Assembly: GCA_964553435.1 (NCBI GenBank)
Contig: CAZKKM010000035.1
Location: 1 to 15,111 of the forward strand
Source of the DNA: RUG11867 sp964553435
GTDB taxonomy: Bacteria; Bacillota_I; Bacilli_A; RF39; UBA660
Direction: 5' to 3'
DNA length: 15,111 nucleotides
Positions 7,217 through 14,279 of this stretch are shown here, piece after piece. The translations under genes were made by a program, and so were the position numbers. Within the stretch, counting starts at the first letter, position 1. Each line of letters starts with the position of its first letter. The notes beneath the pieces were generated by a model. That model saw nothing but the letters and a program-made list of their open reading frames with translations. It ran no database searches and was not told the origin of the DNA.

Positions 7217-8509
7217 ATGAAGAAAAGTCTATTTTTTAAAAGTGCTTTCATTTTATTAGTCGGATCTCTAGTCACCAAAGCTATGGGTTTTTTGATTAGA
7301 ATCGTCTTTACGAGGACGGTCGGTCCAGAGGGTATTAATCTTTACAGTTTGGTCATGCCCACCTACTCTCTTTTGATAGCATTGACTCAGCTCGGGTTAC
7401 CGATGGCTATAAGCACGTTAGTCGCTAGAGGAAATAAAAGAGGAAAAAAGATCGTCATGTCGGTCGTGCCAATCGCTTTATTGCTCAATTTGATTATGAT
7501 GGTAGTAGTCATCTCATCTTCTAAGTATATCGCCGTCTATTTGTTGGATGAACCCAATGCCCAAGCTCCAATCATGGCGATGGCTTTCATCTTACCGTTC
7601 ATATCGATTTCGAGCATATTGAGAGGTTACTTTTTCGGCAAACAAAGGATGCTTCCTCATACGATTTCGAACATCATCGAACAAGTCGCTCGCTTCACGA
7701 TCATCGTCGTTTTTTTGCCTTCTTTGGTACGAGAAAATCCGATGTACGGGGTGTGTGGGTTCATTTTACTTTCGATAATAAGCGAATTCATTTCGATAGT
7801 GATATTTTTGCTATATTTACCTAAGAATTTTAAGATCGGGAAAGAAGATTTGAAACCTGACTTGAAGACGACAAAAGAAATCATGGATTTATGTCTTCCG
7901 ACAGTGAGCGGACGTATCATCGGGAATGTGGCTTACTTTTTTGAGCCGATTATCTTGACTTTCGTTCTCAAGCATGTCGGTTATTCGAATCAGTTTATCG
8001 TCAGTGAATACGGTATTTACAACGCATATGTCGTTCCGATGCTCATGATGCCGTCATTCATCATCCAAGCGGTCAGTACGGCCTTAGTACCTGAAGTGAG
8101 CAAGTCTTACGAATTGAGAGATAACTACAACATAAAAAGAAGACTAAAACAGTCTTTGAATTTATCTTTGATTTTGGGTTTGATTTCAAATACGATAGTC
8201 TTTTTGTTTCCGGAATTTTTGTTAGATCTCATCTATGGAACGACGGAGGGTGTATCTTACATAAGAATATTAGCTGGATTCTTCATATTATACAATTTGG
8301 AAGGTCCACTTTCGGGTACTTTGCAAGCATTGGGAAGAACAGACTTGGCTTTTCGTTCGGCAACTTGTGGTATAATCATCAAGACCATTTCCTTAACTTT
8401 ATTTAGTTTTCTCGGTATAGGCCTATACGGATTGGTCATCGGAGAAATTTTGGATATTCTCACCATCATCATTTTGAACTTTTGGAATTTGAAAAAAGTC
8501 TTGAAGTGA
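7217..8509 (+). CDS. spoVB: SpoVB-family polysaccharide/lipid flippase (MOP superfamily)
   Basis: The 430-residue integral membrane protein has about 12-14 hydrophobic segments. The N-terminus, SAFILLVGSLVTKAMGFLIR followed by GPEGINLY and the GLPMAIS block, is typical of the SpoVB/MurJ-like branch of the MOP exporter superfamily. SpoVB works in cortex peptidoglycan synthesis during sporulation, probably as a lipid II-type flippase; related paralogues act in vegetative cells, so the exact member is uncertain. comN next door favours SpoVB. I chose the ATG at 7217 because the family starts at MKKSLFFKSAF; in-frame ATGs at 7172 and 7193 add only non-conserved residues. No strong ribosome binding site is visible. 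The stop lies 3 bp from the stop of a convergent gene, with no terminator between. Confidence 0.88.
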   Translation: MKKSLFFKSAFILLVGSLVTKAMGFLIRIVFTRTVGPEGINLYSLVMPTYSLLIALTQLGLPMAISTLVARGNKRGKKIVMSVVPIALLLNLIMMVVVISSSKYIAVYLLDEPNAQAPIMAMAFILPFISISSILRGYFFGKQRMLPHTISNIIEQVARFTIIVVFLPSLVRENPMYGVCGFILLSIISEFISIVIFLLYLPKNFKIGKEDLKPDLKTTKEIMDLCLPTVSGRIIGNVAYFFEPIILTFVLKHVGYSNQFIVSEYGIYNAYVVPMLMMPSFIIQAVSTALVPEVSKSYELRDNYNIKRRLKQSLNLSLILGLISNTIVFLFPEFLLDLIYGTTEGVSYIRILAGFFILYNLEGPLSGTLQALGRTDLAFRSATCGIIIKTISLTLFSFLGIGLYGLVIGEILDILTIIILNFWNLKKVLK

Positions 8510-8512
8510 TCA

Positions 8513-9574
8513 TCAGTGCAAAGGAGTATCTTTCAATTGGAAAGATCTGTCTTCGTTTATTTGGTTTTTTCCATCGGAAGCAGCAATATGTGCTTCGTCG
8601 AGAGTCTCGTCATCGAAATCGGAATAATTTGCAGGAGGATAACAAGTTTTCATGATGGCATCGGTGTAGATGTCCAGTTCGACTGTAGCTTCGATGGCCA
8701 CCCAAGCATTCAAGATGGAAATTCTCTTTTCAAAAATTTCTTTAAATACTTTCATGGCAAAGCCTGTTCTCTTCGTGTGACCAGAAGAGATATCTGCGAT
8801 GAGTTCATCTATCATCGAAGAATAACTTCTTTGTGGTGTCGAGAAAACTTTTTCGAATTGTTCTTTTGAAAGTGAGCGAATAATGAGACAGAAATCTGGA
8901 CGAGAATGAAGGAATTCGAGCAAATCGTTTCCCGATAAAGAAGTGTGAATGTGGGTGTTTACAAAATTTTCGAGCAAACATTTGACTTTATCTTTATCAT
9001 GATTGCAAGAGTAGGATGAGATGACTTTTATTATCATATTGGCTATGTCGAGGTGCGATTCATCATATGGAAGGCGCGAAAGAAAAAGAAAAGCTGCTGT
9101 GAGTGTCGGCAAATCCCATTCGCTTGGTTTATCGTGGACTGCGATGAATTTTTTTTCGAGGGCACAAAAATCGACATCAGCAAAAATACTCAAATCGACG
9201 TGGGATATGATGCGATTTATGTAAGTGTAATCTTTTTTGGCATCGAGGCACATTTCTACATTTTCGATCGTTATTTTGTGGTGCAAATAGAGAAAAAAGA
9301 TGTCACTTTGATGTCCAACTTCGAGCACCCTAGAGATGAGATGTTCTCGAGGTGAGGCATCATTTACGATGAGTGCCAATAAGCCGTTATTAGAAAATCT
9401 CGGTATCGCCTCTTTGGGTACTTCGACATGTGAAAGAACGGGATCTGTTCCATTCGGTTCGTCAGAATAGACGATATTAGTGTAATTGATGAGAAAGTCG
9501 CGGAGGGCTCGAAAATTGTCATTTTTTTCAAAAATTTTTCTGATTCCAAGATAGTTCAATGTTTCTTTTGGCAT
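8513..9574 (-). CDS. Conserved-looking protein of unknown function (paralogue A)
   Basis: I do not recognise this 353-residue protein. It has no signal peptide or membrane segment and is probably cytoplasmic, mostly alpha-helical, with an acidic, low-complexity tail after about residue 315. Residues from about 155 onward align with the 244-residue product at 11772-12506. Shared positions include LDIANMI against FSLANKV, DFCLIIRSL against TFCSIFLSL, the pattern DI..G.......A.+VF, and ILNAW / LDIYTDAIM against ILDSW / IDVYGISMM. The ATG at 9574 has an AGAGGA site about 7 nt away, and a sigma-A promoter lies upstream. The two paralogues flank the glmM operon and both converge on plus-strand genes. 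Confidence 0.75.
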   Translation of the reverse strand: MPKETLNYLGIRKIFEKNDNFRALRDFLINYTNIVYSDEPNGTDPVLSHVEVPKEAIPRFSNNGLLALIVNDASPREHLISRVLEVGHQSDIFFLYLHHKITIENVEMCLDAKKDYTYINRIISHVDLSIFADVDFCALEKKFIAVHDKPSEWDLPTLTAAFLFLSRLPYDESHLDIANMIIKVISSYSCNHDKDKVKCLLENFVNTHIHTSLSGNDLLEFLHSRPDFCLIIRSLSKEQFEKVFSTPQRSYSSMIDELIADISSGHTKRTGFAMKVFKEIFEKRISILNAWVAIEATVELDIYTDAIMKTCYPPANYSDFDDETLDEAHIAASDGKNQINEDRSFQLKDTPLH

Positions 9575-9600
9575 AGATTATTCCTCTTTTCATGAGGATT

Positions 9601-9629
9601 ATTATATCAACAAATATATTTGAAAACAA
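9601..9629 (-). promoter_or_regulatory. Promoter of unknown gene A
   Basis: On the minus strand TTGTTT is followed after 17 nt by TATAAT, about 26 bp upstream of the start codon and its AGAGGA site. The region is divergent with the promoter of the aminosugar operon. Confidence 0.6.
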
Positions 9630-9685
9630 GATATGTTTTTTGAGGACCATCGAACATATGCATCTTTTGCGAAGTGTAAAGTAAT

Positions 9686-9714
9686 TTGTAATAAAGAAAG
9701 AACTTTGTTATAAT
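9686..9714 (+). promoter_or_regulatory. Sigma-A promoter of the LbH-glmM operon
   Basis: TTGTAA, a 17-nt spacer and a perfect TATAAT. Transcription should start near 9721, which makes the upstream ATG at 9724 almost leaderless and favours initiation at the ATG at 9739, which has GGATGG in front of it. Confidence 0.75.
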
Positions 9715-9738
9715 TTAAATAGAATGGATGGTAAATTG

Positions 9739-10398
9739 ATGAAAAATGAAGATATTTATTTGACGATGAGTGATATTGCTCGTCCTCTTTTGGAGAATTT
9801 TTCGTATCCTTATGAGGTTCTTCCTCATATAAAAGAATACATTTTGGAGTTGGGAAATACGTTGAGTGAAGAGTATATCTTACGAGGTGAGAATGTATGG
9901 ATACACAAAAGTGCCCGCGTAGATGAAACTGCTCATATTGATGGTCCAGCCATCATAGGAGAAGAGAGTGAAATTAGACACTGCGCTTTCGTTCGTGGGT
10001 CGGTCATCATAGGTAAACGATGTGTGCTAGGCAACTCTTGTGAAATTAAAAATTCGATTTTGATGGACGATGTACAAGTTCCTCACTTCAACTATGTTGG
10101 TGACTCGATATTCGGCAATCACGCCCATACGGGTGCCGGCGTCATCGTATCCAATTTGAAAAGCGACAAGACGAATGTGACAATCAAATATGGAGAAGAA
10201 CGAGTCGAGACGGGACTGCGCAAAGTCGGAGCATTCTTGGGAGACAATGTGGAAGTCGGTTGCAACTCTGTTTTGAATCCGGGTACAATCATCGGCCCGA
10301 ATTCGCGCGTGTATCCCCTCACCTCGGTGAGAGGGTACGTGCCACCAGACAGCATAGCTAAAAAGACAAACGAAATAGTCACAAGAAAGGACGTGTAA
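9739..10398 (+). CDS. Left-handed beta-helix acyltransferase-like protein (GlmU C-domain-like)
   Basis: Residues from about 55 on form hexapeptide repeats of a left-handed beta-helix (NVWIHKSARV, AHIDGPAIIGEESEI, CAFVRGSVIIGKRCVLG). The segment VPHFNYVGDS followed by GAGVIVSN matches the acetyl-CoA/GlcN-1-P site of GlmU and of archaeal nucleotidylyltransferase-acetyltransferases; its His (116 counted from the ATG at 9739) corresponds to the catalytic His. The pyrophosphorylase domain is absent, replaced by about 55 helical residues. Clostridial relatives are often annotated as UDP-GlcNAc pyrophosphorylase, which the missing domain does not support. The stop is 2 nt before the glmM GTG, so a role in GlcN-1-P acetylation or a related aminosugar step is a reasonable inference. 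An ATG at 9724 would add five residues. Confidence 0.75.
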   Translation: MKNEDIYLTMSDIARPLLENFSYPYEVLPHIKEYILELGNTLSEEYILRGENVWIHKSARVDETAHIDGPAIIGEESEIRHCAFVRGSVIIGKRCVLGNSCEIKNSILMDDVQVPHFNYVGDSIFGNHAHTGAGVIVSNLKSDKTNVTIKYGEERVETGLRKVGAFLGDNVEVGCNSVLNPGTIIGPNSRVYPLTSVRGYVPPDSIAKKTNEIVTRKDV

Positions 10399-10400
10399 TC

Positions 10401-11747
10401 GTGGGAAAATTGTTTGGAACAGACGGTGTACGAGGAATAGTCAGTACCGAATTGGATGCCGAACTGGCTCTTAGAATCGGGGCAGCCACTGCACGAGTAT
10501 TGAGGAAAAAAAGAAATCACCGATTAAAATTCTTGATCGGAGCCGACACAAGAGCTTCAAAGGATGTCTTGCTTCACGCTCTTGTCGCCGGGATATTATC
10601 CGAGGATGCCGATGTAATAGATGCCGGCATCATCCCTACCCCAGCCATCTCTCATTTGATAAAAATGTACAATGCCGACGGTGGCTTCGTCATATCGGCC
10701 AGTCACAATCCGAGTGAATACAACGGGATAAAAGTCTTCAACGAGATGGGAAGAAAACTTCCCGATGAGGTCGAAGAGGAAATCGAAAAATTCATTTTAG
10801 AATCTTTCTCACTTTCCAAAGATGTGAACAAAGTGGGAACTTACAAATACGAAGAGAAAGCAAAGGAAAAATATGTCGACTTTCTACTTTCTACTTTGGA
10901 CGTCAAGTTAGACCATATGTGGATCGGTGTGGATGCCGCCAACGGAGCAGCTTATGAAACAGTACGTCTATTACTCGACAAGTTGGGATTCGAATATATG
11001 ATTTTCAACGATATACCCGATGGATACAACATAAACGACAATGCCGGTTCCACTCACATCGAAGGATTGTGCGAAGCGGTCAAAAGAAATAATTTGGTCT
11101 GTGGTATCGCTTTCGATGGCGATGCCGATCGGTGTCTATTTGTCGATGAAAACGGCGAAGTCGTCGATGGTGACAAGATAATTGCTATCTATGCGAACTA
11201 CTTGAAAGAAAAAGGACAACTTACGAACGATGCCGTCGTCGGTACCGTGATGTCCAACATGGGTCTATCCGAGTTTTGTCGTAAGAACGATATACATTTC
11301 GAAGCAACCAAAGTTGGAGATCGGTATGTACTCGAAAATATGTTGGAAAATGGTTATATAATCGGCGGAGAACAAAGTGGACACATCATTTTCTCGGAGT
11401 ATGCCAACACAGGAGATGGCGAACTGACTGCCTTGCAGATACTCAAAGTTATGTCCGAAAGCAAAAAGAAGCTCTCCGAATTGGCATCGATTATGACAAA
11501 ATATCCCCAGGTACTAGAAAACGTAAAAGTTACACGCGATGGAAAAGATAAGTATGCGATCGATGTGGATATAGCCGCAAAAATCGCTTCGTTAGAAAAG
11601 CAACTTGGTATGAGAGGAAGAATTCTCGTTCGTCCTTCTGGCACAGAAAATTTGATAAGAGTGATGGTCGAAGGACAAGATGAAGCAGAAATAAGAGAAT
11701 GCTGTCATAGTCTTGCCCAACTTATAAAAGAAAAATATGGCTTATGA
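10401..11747 (+). CDS. glmM: Phosphoglucosamine mutase
   Basis: GlmM converts glucosamine-6-phosphate to glucosamine-1-phosphate, the step before acetylation and uridylation to UDP-GlcNAc for peptidoglycan. The 448-residue length is standard. Motifs in order: GKLFGTDGVRG at the N-terminus, the active-site loop ISASHNP with the phosphorylated Ser at residue 101, the Mg-binding DGDADR at 239-244, the sugar-binding GEQSGH at 323-328, and the phosphate-binding RPSGTEN at 411-417. The start is a GTG 2 nt after the upstream stop codon, with AAAGG 10 nt away, so the pair is co-transcribed and probably coupled. The cdaA and ybbR genes that often precede glmM in Bacillota are absent here. Confidence 0.97.
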   Translation: MGKLFGTDGVRGIVSTELDAELALRIGAATARVLRKKRNHRLKFLIGADTRASKDVLLHALVAGILSEDADVIDAGIIPTPAISHLIKMYNADGGFVISASHNPSEYNGIKVFNEMGRKLPDEVEEEIEKFILESFSLSKDVNKVGTYKYEEKAKEKYVDFLLSTLDVKLDHMWIGVDAANGAAYETVRLLLDKLGFEYMIFNDIPDGYNINDNAGSTHIEGLCEAVKRNNLVCGIAFDGDADRCLFVDENGEVVDGDKIIAIYANYLKEKGQLTNDAVVGTVMSNMGLSEFCRKNDIHFEATKVGDRYVLENMLENGYIIGGEQSGHIIFSEYANTGDGELTALQILKVMSESKKKLSELASIMTKYPQVLENVKVTRDGKDKYAIDVDIAAKIASLEKQLGMRGRILVRPSGTENLIRVMVEGQDEAEIRECCHSLAQLIKEKYGL

Positions 11748-11773
11748 AAATCGGATAAATCTCCGATTTTTTT
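11747..11773. terminator. Bidirectional terminator between glmM and unknown gene B
   Basis: AAAATCGGA and TCCGATTTT form a 9-bp stem with a 6-nt loop and a T run after it on the plus strand. The A run on the left gives T on the minus strand too. It overlaps the last base of glmM and the stop codon of the convergent gene, so one hairpin can serve both. Confidence 0.85.
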
Positions 11774-12506
11774 AGGCTTTTGAATCGCCTTGCGGCTCAG
11801 CTGGTTTTATATTGAAAGGCTTGTCTGGTTGTGGAACCATAGCTTGTTCGTATGTCAAATCTTGGTCGGCGGTAGGCGCTTCTCTTAACATCATAGATAT
11901 ACCGTAGACGTCGATGGCAAGTGTGCACTCGTTTTTAATCCACGAATCCAATATGGATTCACAATGTTTTTTGAGTTCTGGAAATACTTGGAAGGCCAAA
12001 CTCAAATTTCTAGCATCTCCTTGGGCTATATCATTTACCATATCGGTGATAAATATATTATAATTATAAGTTGATGTATAATTGAAGCATCTTTCAAACC
12101 CCCTCTTATCCTTAGCTTTTAGAGATAGAAAGATAGAACAAAAAGTGGAATCTTTTTTCAAAAGATGAATAAAAGATAGGCCTTTATATTTATAAATAAC
12201 AGGTGCAATGAGATCGACCAATTCATCAATAGTCCTAGAAGAAATATATGCTCTACCTAACAAAGTGATCATTCTGGATACTTTATTCGCCAGACTAAAC
12301 AAATTTAACTTCTCTAAAGAGAATATCTCCAGATTGAGTAGATGTGCTCTATAGGCTTTTGTGATATCATGATCATCTCCTACATCAAGCAATAGCTTGT
12401 TGACACGCGAATATAGGGCATCACAAGGTTCAATTCCATTGTAGATGAGGTATAGAGCCTCTCGGTAATCGTCGATGCTGGCAATATACTCCTCTGAGAC
12501 GGTCAT
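11772..12506 (-). CDS. Protein of unknown function (paralogue B)
   Basis: This 244-residue protein is not recognised. It is probably soluble and helical, with a proline- and charge-rich tail (from about 215) that looks disordered. It aligns with the C-terminal two-thirds of the product at 8513-9574, including the FC.I..SL motif, the DI..GDA..L.LAFQVF region and the ILDSW...IDVY block, so the two belong to one family and this copy is shorter at the N-terminus. The ATG directly follows the T run of the rplT terminator. No ribosome binding site or promoter is evident. Expression probably depends on readthrough from the L20 operon, or the start is elsewhere. The start is therefore less sure than the frame. 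Confidence 0.7.
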   Translation of the reverse strand: MTVSEEYIASIDDYREALYLIYNGIEPCDALYSRVNKLLLDVGDDHDITKAYRAHLLNLEIFSLEKLNLFSLANKVSRMITLLGRAYISSRTIDELVDLIAPVIYKYKGLSFIHLLKKDSTFCSIFLSLKAKDKRGFERCFNYTSTYNYNIFITDMVNDIAQGDARNLSLAFQVFPELKKHCESILDSWIKNECTLAIDVYGISMMLREAPTADQDLTYEQAMVPQPDKPFNIKPAEPQGDSKA

Positions 12507-12531
12507 AAAAAAAACGCTTCTTTGCGTTTTT
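12507..12531. terminator. Terminator after rplT
   Basis: AAAAACGC and GCGTTTTT form an 8-bp stem with a 6-nt loop, followed on the minus strand by eight T. It overlaps the rplT stop codon and ends exactly at the ATG of the next gene. Confidence 0.85.
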
Positions 12532-13090
12532 ATTGCAATGCTGCTACTAGCTCGGCCTTTTTCATCGTGGTGTATCCTTCGATACCTTTTTCTTTGGCCA
12601 ATTCTTTGAGTTCGGCAACAGTCATTTTAGAAATGTCGTTTGTTGCTTCCTCGGAAACATTTTTTTCTTCTTTTGCTTCGTTCTTTTTAGCTTCTCTTTT
12701 TGGAGCCTCTACCTTTGGGGCTTTGCTGACTTTACCATTCAAAGCATCTTTGGCCATTTCCACGTATGAAGTGAAGAGTGCCGGATTGTCGATGGCAATT
12801 TCGGAAAGCATCTTTCTGTTGACTTCGATACCAGCTTTGTTGAGTCCATCTATGAACTTAGAATAGCTAATGTCGTTAGCACGGCAGCCAGCATTTATAC
12901 GTGTAATCCACAATTTACGGAAATTGCGCTTGTTGTTTTTGCGGTCACGGTATGCATATTTTCCACTGTGGAATACTTGTTCTTGTGCAGTTTTAAACAA
13001 TCTGTGTTTGCTTCCAAAATAACCTTTGGCTTGTTTTAAAACTTTTCTACGTCTGTTTTTTGCTACAGATCCACCTTTAACTCTTGTCAT
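12530..13090 (-). CDS. rplT: 50S ribosomal protein L20 with a C-terminal Rho-N/SAP-like extension
   Basis: Residues 1-120 are a complete L20: TRVKGGSVAKNRRRK, the basic KQAKGYFGSK helix, RDRKN.KRNFRKLWI.RINA, and ALFTSYVE near the end. L20 binds 23S rRNA early in large-subunit assembly and represses its own operon through the infC leader. The usual protein ends near 118 residues. Here a Lys/Glu/Ala-rich linker (121-154) leads to a compact module at about 155-185 (MTVAELKELAKEKGI, then GYTTMKKAELVAAL) that matches the Rho N-terminal/SAP nucleic-acid-binding helix pattern. The frame is open throughout and ends at a terminator, so the extension is real rather than readthrough. It is the last gene of infC-rpmI-rplT. 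Confidence 0.96.
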   Translation of the reverse strand: MTRVKGGSVAKNRRRKVLKQAKGYFGSKHRLFKTAQEQVFHSGKYAYRDRKNNKRNFRKLWITRINAGCRANDISYSKFIDGLNKAGIEVNRKMLSEIAIDNPALFTSYVEMAKDALNGKVSKAPKVEAPKREAKKNEAKEEKNVSEEATNDISKMTVAELKELAKEKGIEGYTTMKKAELVAALQ

Positions 13091-13104
13091 GATTTACCTC
13101 CCTA

Positions 13105-13293
13105 TTAGATTACTGCTTTAAGTTTAGCACCGTTGGCTTTGCTTAAAGTTCCGGCCTTTCTACGTTTGCGGACTTGTTTACTAGAATCTTTGGCTGTTTT
13201 GTGGTTTCCGTTAGATTTTTTGTAAGTAATACTACCACTGTTCCTTACATTCAATACTTTCTTTGAAGATTTATGTGTCTTCTGCTTTGGCAT
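13105..13293 (-). CDS. rpmI: 50S ribosomal protein L35
   Basis: The small basic protein of 62 residues starts MPKQKTHKSSKK, the L35 signature, and contains the RNA-binding stretch KQVRKRRKAGTLSKA. It is part of the large ribosomal subunit. I place the start at the ATG at 13293, which is 8 nt after a strong AAGGAGG site; a TTG two codons upstream lies too close to that site. It sits between infC and rplT, the standard order. Confidence 0.95.
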   Translation of the reverse strand: MPKQKTHKSSKKVLNVRNSGSITYKKSNGNHKTAKDSSKQVRKRRKAGTLSKANGAKLKAVI

Positions 13294-13323
13294 GATCAAT
13301 TCCTCCTTAATTCTTATCTTACC

Positions 13324-13854
13324 TTATTGTTTTTTCGGTGCAAGTATTATAGACATGTTGCGACCTTCTAAGACAGGTTTCTGTTCGATATCGGCGACAT
13401 CTGAAAGTTCTTTAGCGAACTTGTTCAGGACGTCTGCTCCAATTTCCGTGTGGGCCATCTCGCGACCTTTGAAACGGATAGAACCTTTGACTTTATGACC
13501 TTTAATCAGATATTCACGAGCATTTTTTTTACGTGTTTCGAAATCTCCGATATCTATTTTGGCGGTAAGTCTATATTCTTTCAACTCTTTTGAATTCTCT
13601 CTCTGACGTTTTTGCTGTTCTTTGACTTTCTTTTGCTTTTCGTAGCGGTATTTATTGTAGTCCATTATTTTTCCTACAGCCGGTGTGGCATTTCCACTCA
13701 TCAATACTAAATCCAGTCCGGCATAATTCGCCAATGTCAATGCATCCTCGAGTTTTTTGATTCCCATCTGTTCTCCATTCGGCCCGATGACCATAAGTTC
13801 TGCGACCTTTATCTTATCGTTGATAGGTTGCTCATCCTTTTTAAACTGTGCTAT
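13324..13854 (-). CDS. infC: Translation initiation factor IF-3, probable AUA start
   Basis: IF3 binds the 30S subunit, blocks premature joining of 50S and checks the start codon. The first in-frame ATG (13794) would cut off the conserved N-terminal strand. Upstream, the same frame encodes INDKIKVAELMVIGPNGEQ, matching the family start (INREIR...GxNGEQLG). Between an in-frame TGA and that motif there is no ATG, GTG or TTG. The only sensible start is ATA at 13852-13854, 9 nt after GGAGG, giving 176 residues. Rare AUU/AUC/AUA starts are a known hallmark of infC and allow IF3 to repress its own synthesis. The rest is standard: NLDLVLM-type helix (LDLVLMSGNATP), IMDYNKYRYE, then the C-terminal domain with RFKGREMAHTEIG and NMSIILAP. 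Confidence 0.93.
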   Translation of the reverse strand: MAQFKKDEQPINDKIKVAELMVIGPNGEQMGIKKLEDALTLANYAGLDLVLMSGNATPAVGKIMDYNKYRYEKQKKVKEQQKRQRENSKELKEYRLTAKIDIGDFETRKKNAREYLIKGHKVKGSIRFKGREMAHTEIGADVLNKFAKELSDVADIEQKPVLEGRNMSIILAPKKQ

Positions 13855-13883
13855 AAAAACACACCTCCATCAATAATCATATT

Positions 13884-13913
13884 AAAAAGGTAGATAACTA
13901 TATGTATCCACCT
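13884..13913 (-). terminator. Attenuator terminator in the L20-type leader
   Basis: On the minus strand AGGTGGATA and TATCTACCT form a 9-bp stem (one G-U pair) with an 8-nt loop, followed by T5, about 30 nt before infC. The 5' arm is also the 3' arm of the competing long-range pairing in the leader. Confidence 0.75.
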
Positions 13914-14004
13914 CAAAAGCATCCTGTGATTAGTCTTCGATAGACTTCGGCTTTCGACCTATTCGCTCAACTTCACAAGGCGAATCAGGTGGATGTGGAT
14001 ACAT
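13884..14004 (-). ncRNA. L20-type ribosomal leader (autoregulatory attenuator)
   Basis: The infC 5' leader can fold in two exclusive ways. In one, the segment at 13987-14004 (ATGTATCCAC...CCACCT in RNA sense) pairs with AGGTGGATACAT at 13902-13913, with a 6-nt bulge. In the other, AGGTGGATA forms the terminator next to infC. The enclosed region holds small hairpins, including ATTCGC/GCGAAT, GGTC-GAAA-GCC and AGTCT/AGACT. Position upstream of infC-rpmI-rplT and the attenuation design agree with the L20 leader of Bacillales, where excess L20 promotes termination. Assignment to that Rfam family is from context and structure, not a search. Confidence 0.75.
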
Positions 14005-14029
14005 CTCTTTCCTTTTTATAACAATTTAT

Positions 14030-14057
14030 ATTATACTTCTTTTTTTCTTTTTGTCAA
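14030..14057 (-). promoter_or_regulatory. Sigma-A promoter of infC-rpmI-rplT
   Basis: Perfect TTGACA and TATAAT separated by 16 nt, with an A-rich spacer. Transcription should begin near 14023, giving a leader of about 170 nt that contains the L20-type attenuator. Confidence 0.85.
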
Positions 14058-14060
14058 CGT

Positions 14061-14279
14061 CTATGCTTCGTAAACACTGACTTTTTTCTTATCACGTCCA
14101 AGACGTTCGTATCTTACGACACCTGTGACTTTAGCAAACAATGTGTGATCTTTGCCCATTCCGACATTCGTTCCAGGATAAATCTTTGTACCTCTTTGAC
14201 GATATAGAATGCTTCCTGCTGTTACAGTTTGACCGTCTGATGCTTTATGTTCAATTTCATAAAATTCATAACATTTCAC
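14061..14279 (-). CDS. rpmA: 50S ribosomal protein L27, N-terminally truncated
   Basis: From KASDGQTVTAGSILYRQRG (residue 12) to DKKKVSVYEA the sequence is canonical L27, about 61 residues. The arm before it (normally the Prp-cleaved leader, then KKG.GSTKNGRDS..KRLG), which reaches the peptidyl-transferase centre, is missing. The in-frame opening from a GTG gives MKCYEFYEIEH, unlike L27. In another frame the ATG at 14269 gives MNFMKLNI, just like a normal L27 start (MKLNLQFF), but that frame leaves the L27 body about five codons on. This is best explained by an out-of-frame deletion of roughly 25 codons around 14244-14252, either real or an assembly error. Gene order rplU-prp-rpmA is normal. 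I see no terminator after it. Confidence 0.85.
   Translation of the reverse strand: MKCYEFYEIEHKASDGQTVTAGSILYRQRGTKIYPGTNVGMGKDHTLFAKVTGVVRYERLGRDKKKVSVYEA

Noticed and set aside
8507..8516. Terminator between the convergent spoVB and unknown gene A
   Set aside because: The stops are only 3 bp apart and no hairpin with a T run is visible.
13324..13794. infC beginning at the internal ATG
   Set aside because: It would remove the conserved N-terminal strand of IF3, and no ribosome binding site precedes that ATG.
14040..14075. Terminator after rpmA
   Set aside because: The T/A-rich stretch belongs to the infC promoter spacer and no stem precedes it; readthrough into the infC operon is possible.
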